DNA from: Achatina immaculata | Lineage: Eukaryota; Mollusca; Gastropoda; Stylommatophora; Achatinidae | Length of the DNA: 64,000 nucleotides | Direction: 5' to 3' | NCBI GenBank assembly: GCA_009760885.1 | Contig: CM019717.1 | Coordinates: 52,840,530-52,904,529, forward strand | In this document: positions 24,105 to 35,907 of the stretch, piece by piece | Numbering within the stretch: position 1 is the stretch's first letter | How the letters are laid out: the number at the start of each line of letters is the position of its first letter | The notes under the pieces: model-generated | Told to the model about the DNA's origin: nothing | Database searches by the model: none | What the model saw: the letters and a program-made list of their open reading frames with translations, nothing else | Translations under genes and position numbers: made by a program

Positions 24105-26235
24105 TTGTGCTCGAAGAGACAGAGCAACAATTGCAGATCTTTGAGAACAAGATCCTAAGAAGAATCTATGGGTCCTTAAAGGGTACCAACAGTGGAGACT
24201 GGAGAGCTAGAAAGAACACTGAACTGAATAGTTTATTTAAATCCCAAAGAAGTATAAATGTCTTGAAGCTGAACTGGTCCAAAGAGAGACCAGTCTTTAG
24301 CAAAAATACACCCTATTAACATCAAGTACAGACCAAAAACAAAAATGAGTCGAATGCTTCCAAGAACTGCTTAATCGACCACACCCACAAGAATTGTCAA
24401 CCAAGATGAAATTACACTGAAATAAATTGAAACAGCAGTGAACCTAATGACTAACAACAAAGCTGCAGGTGAAGATGAAATAACAGCCGAAATTTTAAAA
24501 TGTTAAAAGCTATTAACAGTGACAACATGTAGTTGAGAGAATGTTTAATAAAGTTTAGAAAGAAGAAAAGATCCCTTTTAAATGAAAAAAGAAATCATTG
24601 TTAAAATATCCGAAAGAGGCAGCCTTCGCGATTCCAATAACTTGAGAGGAGTTACCTTACTATCAGTTGTGTCTGAAGTATTTTGCAAAGTCATTTTGAA
24701 TAGATTAAAGATATAATGGATACTGCAATGAGAGAAGAACAAGCAGGATTTCAAAACGGGAGAAACTGTCTCGACCAGAACTTTAAGAATTATACTTGAA
24801 GAACATATTGAAAAGCAAAAATCATTAATCCTGAACTTCACAGACGTTAAAAAGGCATTTGAAAGCATACACAGAGATTCATTGTAGAGAACTTTAAGAC
24901 TGTATAAAGTACCATCTAAAACTGTCAACATCATTAGAGACCTTTACAATGGATATGTTTGTGCAGTCAACACAGAAGAAGGATTGAGTTTTTCGGTTCC
25001 AGATTGAAACAGGCTTGAAACAAGGATGTATATTACCTCATTGCTTTTTGCAATTGCCATAAACTTCATAATGAAAAAATATTGCACAGGTAAAACGGTC
25101 ACTGACTGGGTACATGGGACCTAACTAGAAGATCTTGATTTTGCACATGACATAACTCTTATCAGTGATAATGTGAAATTGATGCAAGGAAAAAATAAGA
25201 TACCCTGTCTTCACTGGCTAGTAAAATATGACTTGAAATTAACAAGGAAAAAAACAAAAATAATGAAACTTCCCATTAATCAAGAAGGAAAAATATACGT
25301 AGAAGGAACAGCTATTGAAGAAGTACACCAGTTTCCATACCTCAGCAGCTACATAGACCAGGATGGTGACACCAGAAAGGATGTTAGAATAAGAATTGCA
25401 AAAGCAGCATTGACCTTCAAGAGTCTTGAGAAAATATGGCACTCAGAAGCTATAAGCACAAAAACCAAGCTAAGGTTATTCAATTCAAATGCAATATCCA
25501 CCCATAGTTATGCATGTGAAAGCTGAAAACAACTAAAGAAACAGACAACAAATTAGACTTTTTTTTAAACAAATGCCTAAGAAAAATACTCGGTATAAAG
25601 TGGAACGAATTCAAGAACAAGGCAGAGATAAGGCAGATGAGCGACAACGACCTATCTCATGGGTGATCAGAAAAAGGAGATGGACGTATATCAGTCATGT
25701 GATGAGAAGAAATAGTCAGAGAATCTCAGAACAAGCTATCAAGTGGAACTCAACAGGCCAAAGAAAAAAAGGTCGACCACGTGAAACTCTAAAGAGGACA
25801 TTGTGAAGAGGTCAAATTAGTAGGTTGAAAAAGTCACACACAAAAAAAAACAATAGAAAAACTTGGCACACTACCATGCGTGGCCAATGTGACGCTGTTT
25901 GTGCCATGTAGAAAGAAGGGAAGACAAATGAAAATTATGTATGCACAAGAGATGAAGAAAACAAGACCAAGGGTTAGACTAAGAAAGAGATGGAAAGACA
26001 TCATAGAAGAGCATATAAAGGAAAGTCACCAACTAGAGAGAGAAGATTAGGAATATAGAGGAATGGAGGCGAACTTTATCTGCAGCAATGAGCCTTAATG
26101 GCCTTAATGGCCTTAGTGGAAACCTGAAGAAGAAGAAGAAGAAGAAGAAGAAGAAGAGAAGAAGAAGAAGAAGAAGAAAGGAGAAGAAGAAGAAGAAGAA
26201 GAAGACGACGACAAGGAGAAGGAAGAAGAAGAAGG
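24105..26235 (+). mobile_element. LINE reverse-transcriptase relic with (GAA)n tail
   Basis: Heavily mutated RT. Motif pieces include NLMTNNKAAGEDEITAEILK, ILNFTDVKKAFES, LLFAIAINFIMK and LDFAHDITLIS (catalytic ADD changed to AHD). They continue with KTKIMKLP, HQFPYLSSYIDQDGD and the C-terminal KKGRPRETLKRTL. It ends with a long (GAA)n tract at 26,127-26,235. Many stops and frameshifts. The GAA tail resembles that of composite retroposon copy C. Confidence 0.75.
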
Positions 26236-26694
26236 TTATCTACGTTCCAGACCTCAACGAGAGAATAAACGTGAAGAATGTCTCGACATAAACCACACCA
26301 GCGTATACTCTCAAGCGTATACTTTCTCGTGTAGGCTCATTAGAACACCGTTTCGGCAATTAATTAAAAGCCGCGCCGTGCTCAGCAAGGACACGTTAAA
26401 TATATCCCGCCATACATCAGTTTCATTTCCCTTTCATGGACGGCTTGTTGAAATCTGCTCTTGCTCTGCTTGTATCATTAATCTGTCCAGTGTTTCCTGC
26501 ATGGGCACTCTTATGTTGATTACAAGCCACGTCTAATTCTTAACCCTTTTGAAATAAAGAATCGATCAATCAATCAGCTCTCTCTCTGTGTCTCTGTCTC
26601 TGTCTCACTCTTTGTTTGGCCGCCTCAAAGGCCAGAATGTCAGACGGGCCTGCATGTCCAATTCTTAACCCTGTGAAATAATTATTCAGTCAAT

Positions 26695-26699
<5 letters not shown>

Positions 26700-26737
<38 letters not shown>

Positions 26738-26752
26738 GGTGTGTGTGTGTGT
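26700..26752. repeat. (CT)n-(GT)n microsatellite
   Basis: CT run followed by GT run. Confidence 0.9.
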
Positions 26753-26864
26753 GCAGTGTTTTCCCCCCACATTTTACAAGGATTTTTCTCAAATCAGAGT
26801 TTAGAAGAACACCCGGACATGGTTGATTGTATGTCCATCTGCGTGAATTTCAGTGTCTAGACGG

Positions 26865-27240
26865 CATCTATGTCAATGTATGTGTGTTTGGCTGTGGGTG
26901 AGACTGTCTGTGTGTCATTGTCTGCGTACTATCTATGTCAATGTATGTGTGTTTGCCTGTGGGTGAGGGTGTCTGTGTGTCAATGTCTGCGTACTATCTA
27001 TGTCAATGTATGTGTGTTTGCCTGTGGGTGAAAGTGTCTTTGTGTCAATGCCTGCGTACTATCTATGTCAATGTATGTGTGTTTGGCTGTGGGTGAGAGT
27101 GTCTGTGTGTCAATGTCTGCGTACCATCTATGTCAGTGTATGTGTGTTTGCTTGTGGGTGAGAGTGTCTGTGTGTCAATATCTGCGTACTGTCTATGTCA
27201 ATGTTTGAGTGTCTGTCTGTGAGTAAATCTGTTTGTCAAC
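26865..27240. repeat. 65-bp minisatellite upstream of exon 2
   Basis: Units begin at 26,931, 26,996, 27,061 and 27,126 (ATCTATGTCAATGTATGTGT then GTTTGCCTGTGGGTGAG), with partial units either side. It ends about 65 bases before the exon 2 splice acceptor. Confidence 0.9.
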
Positions 27241-27306
27241 ATATAGACAACATTTGTCTGTTTACGTGTTGCAACTATTATGATGTGTTTTGTAATTTTC
27301 TTGCAG

Positions 27307-27765
27307 TTTGTGTGTCTAGTCTAACAGTGGCACAGTATTACGGGGGTCAGTCACCACAAACCTGGTCTTACTCTTCGCAGCAGCAGCAGCAACAACAGCA
27401 GCAGCAACAAAACACAGAGGCTTTGAAACGATATTACTATCAACAGCAGCTACAACAACAGCAGCAAAGACTGCAACAGCAGCAGCAGGTGGCTGCTCAA
27501 AGTGCCGCTTACCAGCAACAACTTGCCGCGTATAACGCTGCGCGAACGAGACAGACGCCACAGCTTCTTGCTAGCTCCGCTAACCAACAGTACACCAACT
27601 ATTACAATCAAAACAAAGTTGGCAGCGCAACATCCCAGTATCAGCAATACTATCAGCAACTTCAACGGCAACCTGCTACTCAGCATCAGTCGTACAGTAG
27701 CTACCAATCAGCACACAACCCACCAGCGCCACAAACCACGCCCCCTCCCGCAACATCGGCGGCAG
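27307..27765 (+). CDS. Coding exon 2: signal peptide end and Gln-rich domain
   Basis: The exon starts after TTTTCTTGCAG and ends at GGCAG with donor GTAAGA. It is 459 nt, phase 1 at both ends. It encodes residues 11-163. VCVSSLTVA completes the signal peptide, and the mature chain begins QYYGGQSPQTW. Two glutamine runs follow at about residues 34-46 and 55-72, then Gln/Ala/Tyr-rich sequence and a Pro/Thr-rich end (about 145-163). The glutamine codons mix CAG and CAA, which argues for selection on the amino acid rather than a pure trinucleotide expansion. A 65-bp tandem repeat sits only about 70 bases upstream of the acceptor. The frame would remain open past the donor for only eight more codons, which supports the splice. 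Confidence 0.82.
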
Positions 27766-28739
27766 GTAAGATTTGTTATGAATATAGATAAGTAATAAAG
27801 ATAAATATTAATTAACCACATTCTTAACGTCTAAAAAATCACGTAAAAACTTAAATTATAAATTCAGTTATTCAAATAAATGTAAATGTAGGCATTAATG
27901 TGCTCCACCTGTTTTTAACAGTGTGTAGTATGTAATAATAATAATACATGACATTGTAAACAGTTAATCTCCAAAATGGGCAAGTATTAACATGTTCTGC
28001 ATAGAAGAAATAGTTTTACTATTCATTTATCAGAGTGACCGCTATTTAGAACAATCCTTTCAGACAGTCGCGCTTTACTTCGGTGTAATTTAAGATATAG
28101 CTTGTGTTCTAATTAGGAATGAATATATTATGTACTTTTTTTTCGGACGTCAGAAAATTGTTGTTCATTTCTGCATAAATGTGAATGTTGTTAATAATAC
28201 GCAGTGAATATAGAACAGTATCGTTCAGGAGCAAATTGTCGATAATAGTAATCGTTATAACGACTACTGGAATAATGGTATGGAACAATTGTCAAGAAAA
28301 AAAAAAATGTTATATTAGTGACAGTTGATTTTGGGCATGAAGCAGATCAAGACATGCTTGAAGTAAATGATTGTTAGGGTTGATAAACCTTTCTGCCAGT
28401 GCTTAAGACAGATGCTACTCTGATGTTGTTACTGTTGTTGTTGTTGTTTTGATTTCCCAGTTGAATGCTTTCATGACATCTGGCATTAGTTTTTCTTCCA
28501 GGACCAGCTGGCACGAATCTGGGGGTGATTTATTTACTCCCCCCAGAGAGCGTTGGACAGGACTAAGGGGCGGTGAAAGAAAAGGCGATAGTCGGGGGGA
28601 GGTGGGGGGCATTGAGGGAAAATAAAGCAGCAGACGAGGACAGTAATATCTTCCTCCTTAGCACTTTACAACCTGATATCGAGAAACTTGTGTCCCTACA
28701 TGAAACTCATCCATCACATTAAAAGTTGAGAGAATAATG

Positions 28740-28830
28740 CAGGAGATGAGTTATAAATAGCAATAGAGGGCTCACCTGGGCAAGAGCGGAAAAAAAGGCA
28801 AAGGACAGGCATTTGTGGAGAACCCTTGCG
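28740..28830 (+). mobile_element. Short LINE C-terminal fragment
   Basis: The sequence AGGGCTCACCTGGGCAAGAG and its continuation match 39,002-39,066 closely (R-G-L-x-W-A-R-A-E-K frame). Confidence 0.5.
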
Positions 28831-28832
28831 GA

Positions 28833-28833
<1 letters not shown>

Positions 28834-28885
<52 letters not shown>
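28834..28885. repeat. (GA)n microsatellite
   Basis: GA run with two small interruptions. Confidence 0.93.
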
Positions 28886-29536
28886 TTATAAATGTACTCC
28901 TTCATATCGTTAAATAAACTGGTTTGCTAACTCAAGTTTTAGTTGTGTAATGCATGTCCTAGATTAGTCGGTCAGTGTATGAGTAATACATAGAAAAGGA
29001 GGGAGGGGGAGGGCAGAGGGGGCGCCGAGGATGAGGTCTAGGAGAAAATGGGGCAGTAGCCCGAACACGCTTGGGAAACACTGCTTTAGATTTTATGAGT
29101 TGTCTCTCTTGTTATCGCTTCAGTTTTATATTGCTCTTATTTGAAATGTATTATTTTCCCCCCTATATGCTACATTCGCTGCGGCGATATTTATATTAAG
29201 GCAGAAGTAGTAGTTTCAGACATGGCCGCGTTTATTATAGAGCTTGCAGAAATGTTTGTGTAATGGCGAAATCTTTTGTTTTGATACGTTTGGAGTTGGT
29301 ACGTTGTATCTTGCTTTGAACTTATACAAAACTATTTATATTTCTGCAGAATATTTGTTTATATGCTTACTTGGTGGTGAAGAGGTAATGTATGAATTTT
29401 AGCAGTAGTTAAAAAGAACAAGAACAAGAAGGAGATCCCAAAAAAGGTTAACAATCTGTACATTCAGTGAAGATTGGTAGGAAAGTTCGTGAACTATTCA
29501 GTGCATTTTTCTTATCAGGTGTTCTTCATGATATTG

Positions 29537-29735
29537 TACGTATGTATGTATGTATGTATGTATGTATGTATGTATGTATGTATGTATATATGTATGTATG
29601 TATGTATGTATGTGTGTATGTAATGTGTATATGTAATGTGTGTATATATGTATGTATGTATGTATGTAATATATGTATGAACGTGTGTATGTATGTGTAT
29701 GTTTGTATGTGTGTATGTATGTGTATGTGTGTCTC
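29537..29735. repeat. (ATGT)n microsatellite
   Basis: Tetranucleotide ATGT run with drift to GTGT; produces a false Met/Tyr/Val/Cys frame. Confidence 0.93.
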
Positions 29736-29993
29736 TCTGTCTTTCTGTCTCTCTGTCTCTCTATCTAATGTCTCTTTCTTTCTCTCTCTCTCTCTTTCTC
29801 TGTCTCTCTTCTCTTTGTCTCTTCCGCATTCTTTCTCTCGCTCTCATTTTTCTCTCTCATCATCTCTCTTCTTTTCTCTCAGTGAATGAATGAATTACCT
29901 TTATTTTCAAAGATCATTCATTCATTCATTCTCTGTATCTATCTTTCTCTTTTTCTTTCTATCTCTATCTTTTTCTCTCTTATTCTTTCTCTT

Positions 29994-30035
<42 letters not shown>

Positions 30036-30112
30036 TTCTGTTTCTTTTCTTCTTTGTCTCGCTTTCTTTGTCTCGCTTTCTCTCTCTCTCCTCTCCCTAC
30101 TCCTCCATCTAC
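29736..30112. repeat. Long pyrimidine (CT-rich) tract
   Basis: Almost 380 bp dominated by C and T, with a perfect (CT)n core at about 29,998-30,031 and a (CATT)n patch at 29,915-29,930. Confidence 0.9.
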
Positions 30113-30909
30113 CCCCCCCCCCCAATCCACATCCACATCCACACATTATATGAAATTACTTCTAGAAGCAATATTATTTTATTCGGCATCATCATCATGT
30201 GCCAACTACTCTTGAAAGAAGAAATGAACTTGAAAGTTCACAGTTCTCTGCCTCGTGCCTTGATGGATCACTAAAAAAGTTTCCGTTTTTTTTTTTACCA
30301 GCGAAATCACGTATAAGACAATTGAGACAGGCCCCTTGTCCCGCTTTTTAAAATATCGTTTTTTTTTTTTTTTAAACAAAGAGATAAAAGCATGGATGTA
30401 GTCGGCTTTTATCTTCCGTCAGTTTGAGTAAAGGTTTATCGAGCCTGTGTAAAGCTGCTTTCTTCCAGTATTTACCGTGTAAGAAATACAAGGATAAGGC
30501 TCACGTTCTGACGAAGCTCTGCATATAAGATATGTTCTGTCTGTAGTTCACAGTATGTTTATGTGGTCAGCAAAGTGTTCATTTAATAATCCAGTAATAA
30601 TCCATAATGCAAATGTGAGCAAAAAAAAGAAAAAAACGTTTTTTTTCTGTGGATTTGTTTATAAACATGGTTGACAGCAGAATCTGCCTTGGTATACCTC
30701 GGTAAAGAGTGATAAACTTGTGGGGGCAGCGGTTCTCAGAAATTTTTGAACGCGACCCGTGAAGAAGAATGTTTTAAAAAAAAATAGAACAAAATTTATT
30801 TCAGTGAACAAAAGCGAATATGTCTGTTGCTATTTTAATATTTATTTTTGAAAAACATAAACAGAAAGATTTCTCTAAAATTCTGTAATAAAAAAACATC
30901 ATTATTATT

Positions 30910-31225
30910 ACTGGCATGATATTTTCGATTCGTCGTCTTCTCATTATATGGTCAAGGAACATAAACTGTCTCGCCCTTAGTGTGTTTATTAATGTTCGTT
31001 TCTCACTGACTTTTCTTAGACAGTCTTCATTGCTCAAAAATTTTCTGACAACAGGGAAAATAGGAGGCAGAAAAGGAAGAGAGAAGAGGCAGATCAGGAC
31101 AGAAAATCTTAGATGGCTGGACAAAATGGCGTGGGAAAAGCACAACAACAGCTTAAGAATGTCTGCTCATGACCTGTCTCAAATCCCTGGCCACCCTAAT
31201 TATGGTCACGACCAGTGATTGGAAA
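30910..31225. mobile_element. LINE 3' end with inverted 5' part (twin-priming structure)
   Basis: The left part (about 30,910-31,050) reads on the minus strand: KVSEKRTLINTLRARQFMFL, then MRRRRIENI. The right part (about 31,048-31,218) reads on the plus strand: TTGKIGGRKGREKRQ, then LRWLDKMAWEKHNNSLRMSA. In related copies (7,793; 16,074) these two segments are contiguous in one orientation, MRRGGIEDI followed by TTGKIEGRR. The inverted front half and the point of discontinuity match the pattern left by twin priming. Confidence 0.65.
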
Positions 31226-32346
31226 CATATGCTGGTAAACAATGCGAGCAACTTTTCTGTTTTAAATACCACCTTGATTTTCACACGCTGTCAGGAAGGA
31301 CTTCTTTAAAATTCTTTTTTTTAAACGTACTTCCCCCACCCCCTTTGATACTTATTTGATAATCATTCTTGTTTCATATTTTAAATCCATTCCCCGTCTG
31401 CACTTCGAGATCATCAAAGCGTCTTTCACATGGAACTCTCAGCTCTTATCAAGAAAGAAGATATTACGGTTTACAACAATAACAGAATTTTGAGTAAACC
31501 AGCACAACAGAAAACCGGAAAACTTAGTCCTATTTTCCGCTTCATTGAAACTGGTCTTATGTCGTAAAGCTGCTCGCTGTACAGGAAATACATGCCACAT
31601 GATCGTAAATGAAAGTTTCCTCTAAAGCAGCTGTAAATTAAACCCAGCTTGATCTTTATTTGTTCATCAGTTTGAAGAATTGGCTTACTTGTTTATTTAT
31701 AGCACAGAGTTTTGCGCGATCAAACTTTTGTTTTTCATGCACTGACAGACATCTCTAGTGTGTTTCTGTTCGCGGCGTCATACAAGCAAATATTCTTGTT
31801 TCTTATCAGAGACACTGCGTCACAGCCACACGTGCGTCAGGTTTTATACTTATAGCGAGGTCGATAGGTCTTCTGTCCACAGACTTTGAATAAGTTCGTT
31901 ATTCTGTCTACTCCTGTAAACTTCAGAAAACTTTGCGTGCTCCGTGTTATATCTTTATCTTTTTACTCGCACATATAGCGCCAGCTATCGCGCTGTAATA
32001 CTAACATATGTTATACTGGAGAGGAATAACTTGTTGAAAACTCTTCTCCATTTTGTTTGCTGACGCGACGAGCAAAGAAGGTACACACTGCCACCGGGAA
32101 CGCAAGCTGTGTGACGCTTCTGACAGCCGGGGCGGACCCTCCCTCGTTTTCCTGAGATATCCAACTTGACGTTTGAGAATGTTGGAAAAGGAAAAGAAGT
32201 ATTACATAATTTCTCTCACATTATTTTTGGTTCTTCACTAATTTTAGAAAAAAAAGACAGGGAAGCTGGGGGGGGGGGGGGGGGAATGGGAGCCGCGAAA
32301 AGATGTACAGTCGTTTGTTCATTGTCTTTTCTCCTGAAGGTGCCCT

Positions 32347-32545
32347 CCAACTGACTGAGCTCTTCAAGTGGGTTACCCAAACACACAGATGTTGACTGAG
32401 CTCTTCAAGTGGGTTATCCAAACACACAAATGTTGGCTGAGCTCTTCAAGTGGGTTACCCAAACACACAAATGTTGACTGAGCTCTTCAAGTGGGTTATC
32501 CAAACACACAAATGTTGACTGAGCTCTTCAAGTGGGTTACCCAAC
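32347..32545. repeat. 41-bp tandem repeat, five copies
   Basis: GACTGAGCTCTTCAAGTGGG then TTACCCAAACACACAGATGTT, last copy partial. It lies just 5' of the first mariner. Confidence 0.9.
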
Positions 32546-32623
32546 AAAGGTGGAGGAAAACTGCCTCCAAAAGATTTTTTGTACACTCTGGAAATATCTA
32601 AATACACGAGGTATCTTGTACTA

Positions 32624-33903
32624 CGAGGAGTAATTGATAAGTTCTCGGTCTAAGGTACATGTTCTTGAAACACACAGTTGATATTAGGTGCATTTGTAGA
32701 TCAGGTTAATGTAAGATTAAACGCCAGGTTTCAAGAAAGTAACTGCAACCAATTTTTTTTACAGGCTACTGAAATAGTAGGGGTGGCAGAAATTGAGAAA
32801 ATGGATAAAATTTCTCATCGAGCTACCTCTGCATCAAGGGCTTACCATCGAAGGAGATCCATGAGGATATGTTAGAGACTAGGGGAGAGTGCACCTTCTT
32901 GCAACACAGTGAAGAAATGGGCAGCTCATTTCAAACATGGAAGGGAGAGTCTGGAAGATGATTCCCGTCCTGGAAGACCAAGGGCGGTAACCACAGATGA
33001 AACCACAGGCAGAATCCATGACATGATAATGGAGGATCCATGACTAACTGAGCGGTAGATTGCTACTCAGTTGGGCATCTCCCAGGAACTTGATCATGCC
33101 ATTATTCACAATGATCTTCAAATGACAAAGGTCTCTGCTCGATGGGTCCCGAAACTTCTTGGAGCTGATCACGAACGACAACGTCTCAACATGTCAAGAG
33201 ACAATCTTGGTCATTTTTCTGCAGATCTTGAAAAGTTTCTTCAGCAATTTGTGACTATGGATTAGACTTGGGTTCATTATTTTCAACCAGAAACCAAAGA
33301 ACAGTCAAAACAGTGGAAACATCATGGATCCCCACCTCCAAAGAAAGCAAGGGTGGTTCTGTCTGCAGGCAAAGTGATAGCTTCCATCGTTTGTGATTCA
33401 AAGGGTGTGCTATTGGTAGATTATCTTTAAAAGGGCAGAATGGTCACCAGGGTCTATTACGCTAATCTTGTGAAGCAACTGCTGGTCAAATTGAAAGAAA
33501 AGCATCAAGGGAAATTGACGAGAGGAGTCATCTTTCATCAAGACAATGCTCCAGGTCACAAGTCGGCGGTGGCAATGGCTGCCATTCATGAATACGGCTT
33601 CCAGCTTCTTGAACATCCTCCTTATTTCCCAGATGTGGCCCCTTCGGACTATTGCCTGTTTACCAAACTCAAAAAGGAGCTCAGTGGTCGCAAATTTGCT
33701 TCAGATGATGACGTCATTCATGCTGTAGACTACTTTTTACTGCCACAAGATGCTGACTTTTACAAAGAATGGATCCGTATGCTTCAGGATCGTTGGACTA
33801 GGTACATAAACTTGCGAGGGGACTATGTTGAGAAATAACGCAAACAATTTGTCCACAAATAATCCATTGCACCTCATGCCGAGAACTTATCAATCACCCC
33901 TCG
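32624..33903 (+). mobile_element. Full-length mariner transposon, transposase broken
   Basis: It is 1,280 bp with inverted ends (left CGAGGAGTAATTGATAAG, right the complement of CGAGGGGTGATTGATAAG), flanked by TA at 32,622-32,623 and 33,904-33,905. The transposase reads in pieces: an N-terminal part from 32,800, KVSARWVPKLLGADHERQRL at about 33,130, VTMD followed by a stop then TWVHYF (first catalytic Asp), HQDNAPGHK (second Asp) and PSDYCLF (third Asp; D34D-type spacing), ending GDYVEK. Stops at 32,873, 33,056, 33,263 and 33,428 plus frameshifts inactivate it. Length and ends are those of mariner. Confidence 0.92.
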
Positions 33904-33952
33904 TAACTCACGAGACAGAAGCAAAGGGGAATGGAGCCTGAATCATGAGCTA

Positions 33953-34898
33953 CAAGGTGTTCCAGTAAATAATGAGACTTATTTTATTCATCCGATTGGC
34001 TTATTCAAGCTGGAAAGCGGATTCTCCGCGCCTGAAGTTTAGTGGGGTATGTTAGGTAAAGGGTCGATATCTCGTCATTCGTCGCTTAGCTTTTATAGAG
34101 TGCAGATCGCTTGCGAGGTGGACAGTTGTTTAAGCATCGCGCAACTGTCAAAATGCTGAGAAGTGTCGAGCAGCGATAAAGTTTTGTGTTAAACTTGAAA
34201 AATCCGAGACAGAGACTCTTGCTATGATACAGAAAGCCTACGGGAAGGATGCTTTATCGAAAGTGTTTTGGTAGCACAATACATTCAACTAAGGAAGAGA
34301 GAGCGCCGAGAATAAACAACGCACAGGGCGTCCATTAAATGTGCAAATCGAAGATGAAATCGATGTTCATTGTCTTTTATTTTTACTCTAAAGATGTTGT
34401 CCATAAGGAGTTCGTACCACCCGGATAAATGGACAATGCAGCATTTTACGTGGAAGTGCTTAAACGGCTGAAGAACAGAGTCGTGCACGTCAGCCCTAAG
34501 ATCGCCAACACCTGGGTTCTTCACCACGATAATGCGCCGGACCATGCGTGGCTGCTAGTGACAGAGTTTCTGGCGAAACAAACCGTGGCAGTGTTGTACT
34601 AACCTCCCTACAGGCCGGACGTGGCCCCGGCTGACTTCTTTTTTTTTCCCTGACTCAAATCAAGCTTGAAAGGCTACCATTTTGGGACTCTTAATGACGC
34701 GCAAGCTGCCGTGACGAGTGCTTTGAAGGAGATCTCTTTTCAAGACTTCCAGGCGAACTACCACGGGTGGCAGAACCGTTGGCAACGTTGTATTGATGGT
34801 CAAGGATGTTATTTCGAGGAATTTTAAGTATATGCAAGTGTATCTGGAACAAATCGAATTTTATAGAACCAGTCTTATTACTTACCGGGCACACTTTG
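33953..34898 (+). mobile_element. Second mariner-type element, internally deleted
   Basis: TA flanks (33,951-33,952; 34,899-34,900). The ends are CAAGGTGTTCCAGTAAATAA and the complement of CAAAGTGTGCCCGGTAAGTA. The coding remains include an N-terminal KFCVKLEKSE-like piece and LAMIQKAYGKDALSKVFW at about 34,220. A gap follows in which the region of the first catalytic Asp is missing. Then come NTWVLHHDNAPDHAW (second Asp), RPDVAPADFFFF (third Asp) and a WQNRWQRCIDGQ end. At 946 bp it is about 350 bp shorter than its neighbour. It is a different mariner lineage from the element 47 bp upstream. Confidence 0.85.
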
Positions 34899-35129
34899 TA
34901 TAAGACAGTTAATGGTAAGTTTCTTTCCTATCCTTTTTTTTAGGGTCCCCTGCATCTCTGCCTGTATCTGTAGATCTTATCTTGGATGTGGAAATCTCTG
35001 GTAGAGTCTAGAGAGGACTGTCTGTAATATGCTGTACCCAATTTTGCCAATACTAAGTACTCAATGTAAGAAACAATCCACAAGAGAATAGCATGTACTA
35101 GCTTTCAAGACCTCGTCATAGACGATAAG

Positions 35130-35165
<36 letters not shown>

Positions 35166-35907
35166 GATGTTATCCACATGGTCGTCATCACTGAAATCTA
35201 ACAAGAGAACGAAGCGAGAGCTTTGTCACAGCAGGAAGCGAGAACGAACATCATGTCTAAGACGACACATACACAGGGATTTACGCGGGAAACGCTTTTG
35301 CCCTTTGTCAAGGAGATCTCGCCCTACATGGCGCCTCAACGGCCCTTTTTTGTGTGTGCAATTTTTCCTCTTTTTCTCAAAATACACGATGTATTTTATA
35401 CATGCGAATTTACTTTGGAGCTTTGGTCTCAGAAAAGGCGGATTTTGCGTAAATGTTCATCGTTTTATGAAACTACTGCTTGAAAACAAAATAAAAACAA
35501 CTATGTTTGATATATTCCCAGTTACAGACATTTTTTTGCGTAGGATTTCATTATACGTGTAACTGAAATAGCCTTTTAAAGAAACTGTTAACGTAAGCAT
35601 TTACATATATTGCGTGACGCATTTTGCTGTTCTGGAAAGATTTATATAGTATGTCACGCTGGATGCAGGAAATGCTCTACAATAGAGAGCGAAACAACTA
35701 CACAACTCTCTGGATCATCAGAGAAAGTATCTCTTACCCCCTAGACAAATATTTAGACGCTTAAACCTCTGACACTGGGGGTCGGGGGATGTCTCTCTAA
35801 GTTATGACTCCCATAGGTCTGCAAGTTGTTGGTTTCACGGTAGAGGGTTGTGAAAGAAACGAAGACTAGACGATTAGTTAAAAGGATGCGATTTGTCATT
35901 GTTATGG

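Larger units (their letters stand above)
7323..27306 (+). other. Intron 1 of the secreted-protein gene (about 20 kb)
   Basis: Begins GTGAGT and ends TTTTCTTGCAG. It contains the repeats and LINE/retroposon relics listed separately. The stretches 8,150-8,640, 8,910-9,530, 12,545-13,145, 14,650-15,185, 19,745-20,365, 23,510-24,100 and 26,240-26,575 show nothing I can assign beyond short homopolymers and AT-rich sequence. Examples are G runs near 8,382 and 23,787 and a C-rich stretch near 19,750. Confidence 0.7.

Noticed and set aside
27195..27306. Coding extension upstream of exon 2 (CLSVSKSVCQHIDNICLF)
   Set aside because: It lies in the 65-bp minisatellite and intron end; the acceptor TTTTCTTGCAG and the signal peptide made by joining exon 1 fit better.
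35164..35562. 132-codon plus-strand frame
   Set aside because: No domain, no splice context, ordinary composition; the length is compatible with chance.
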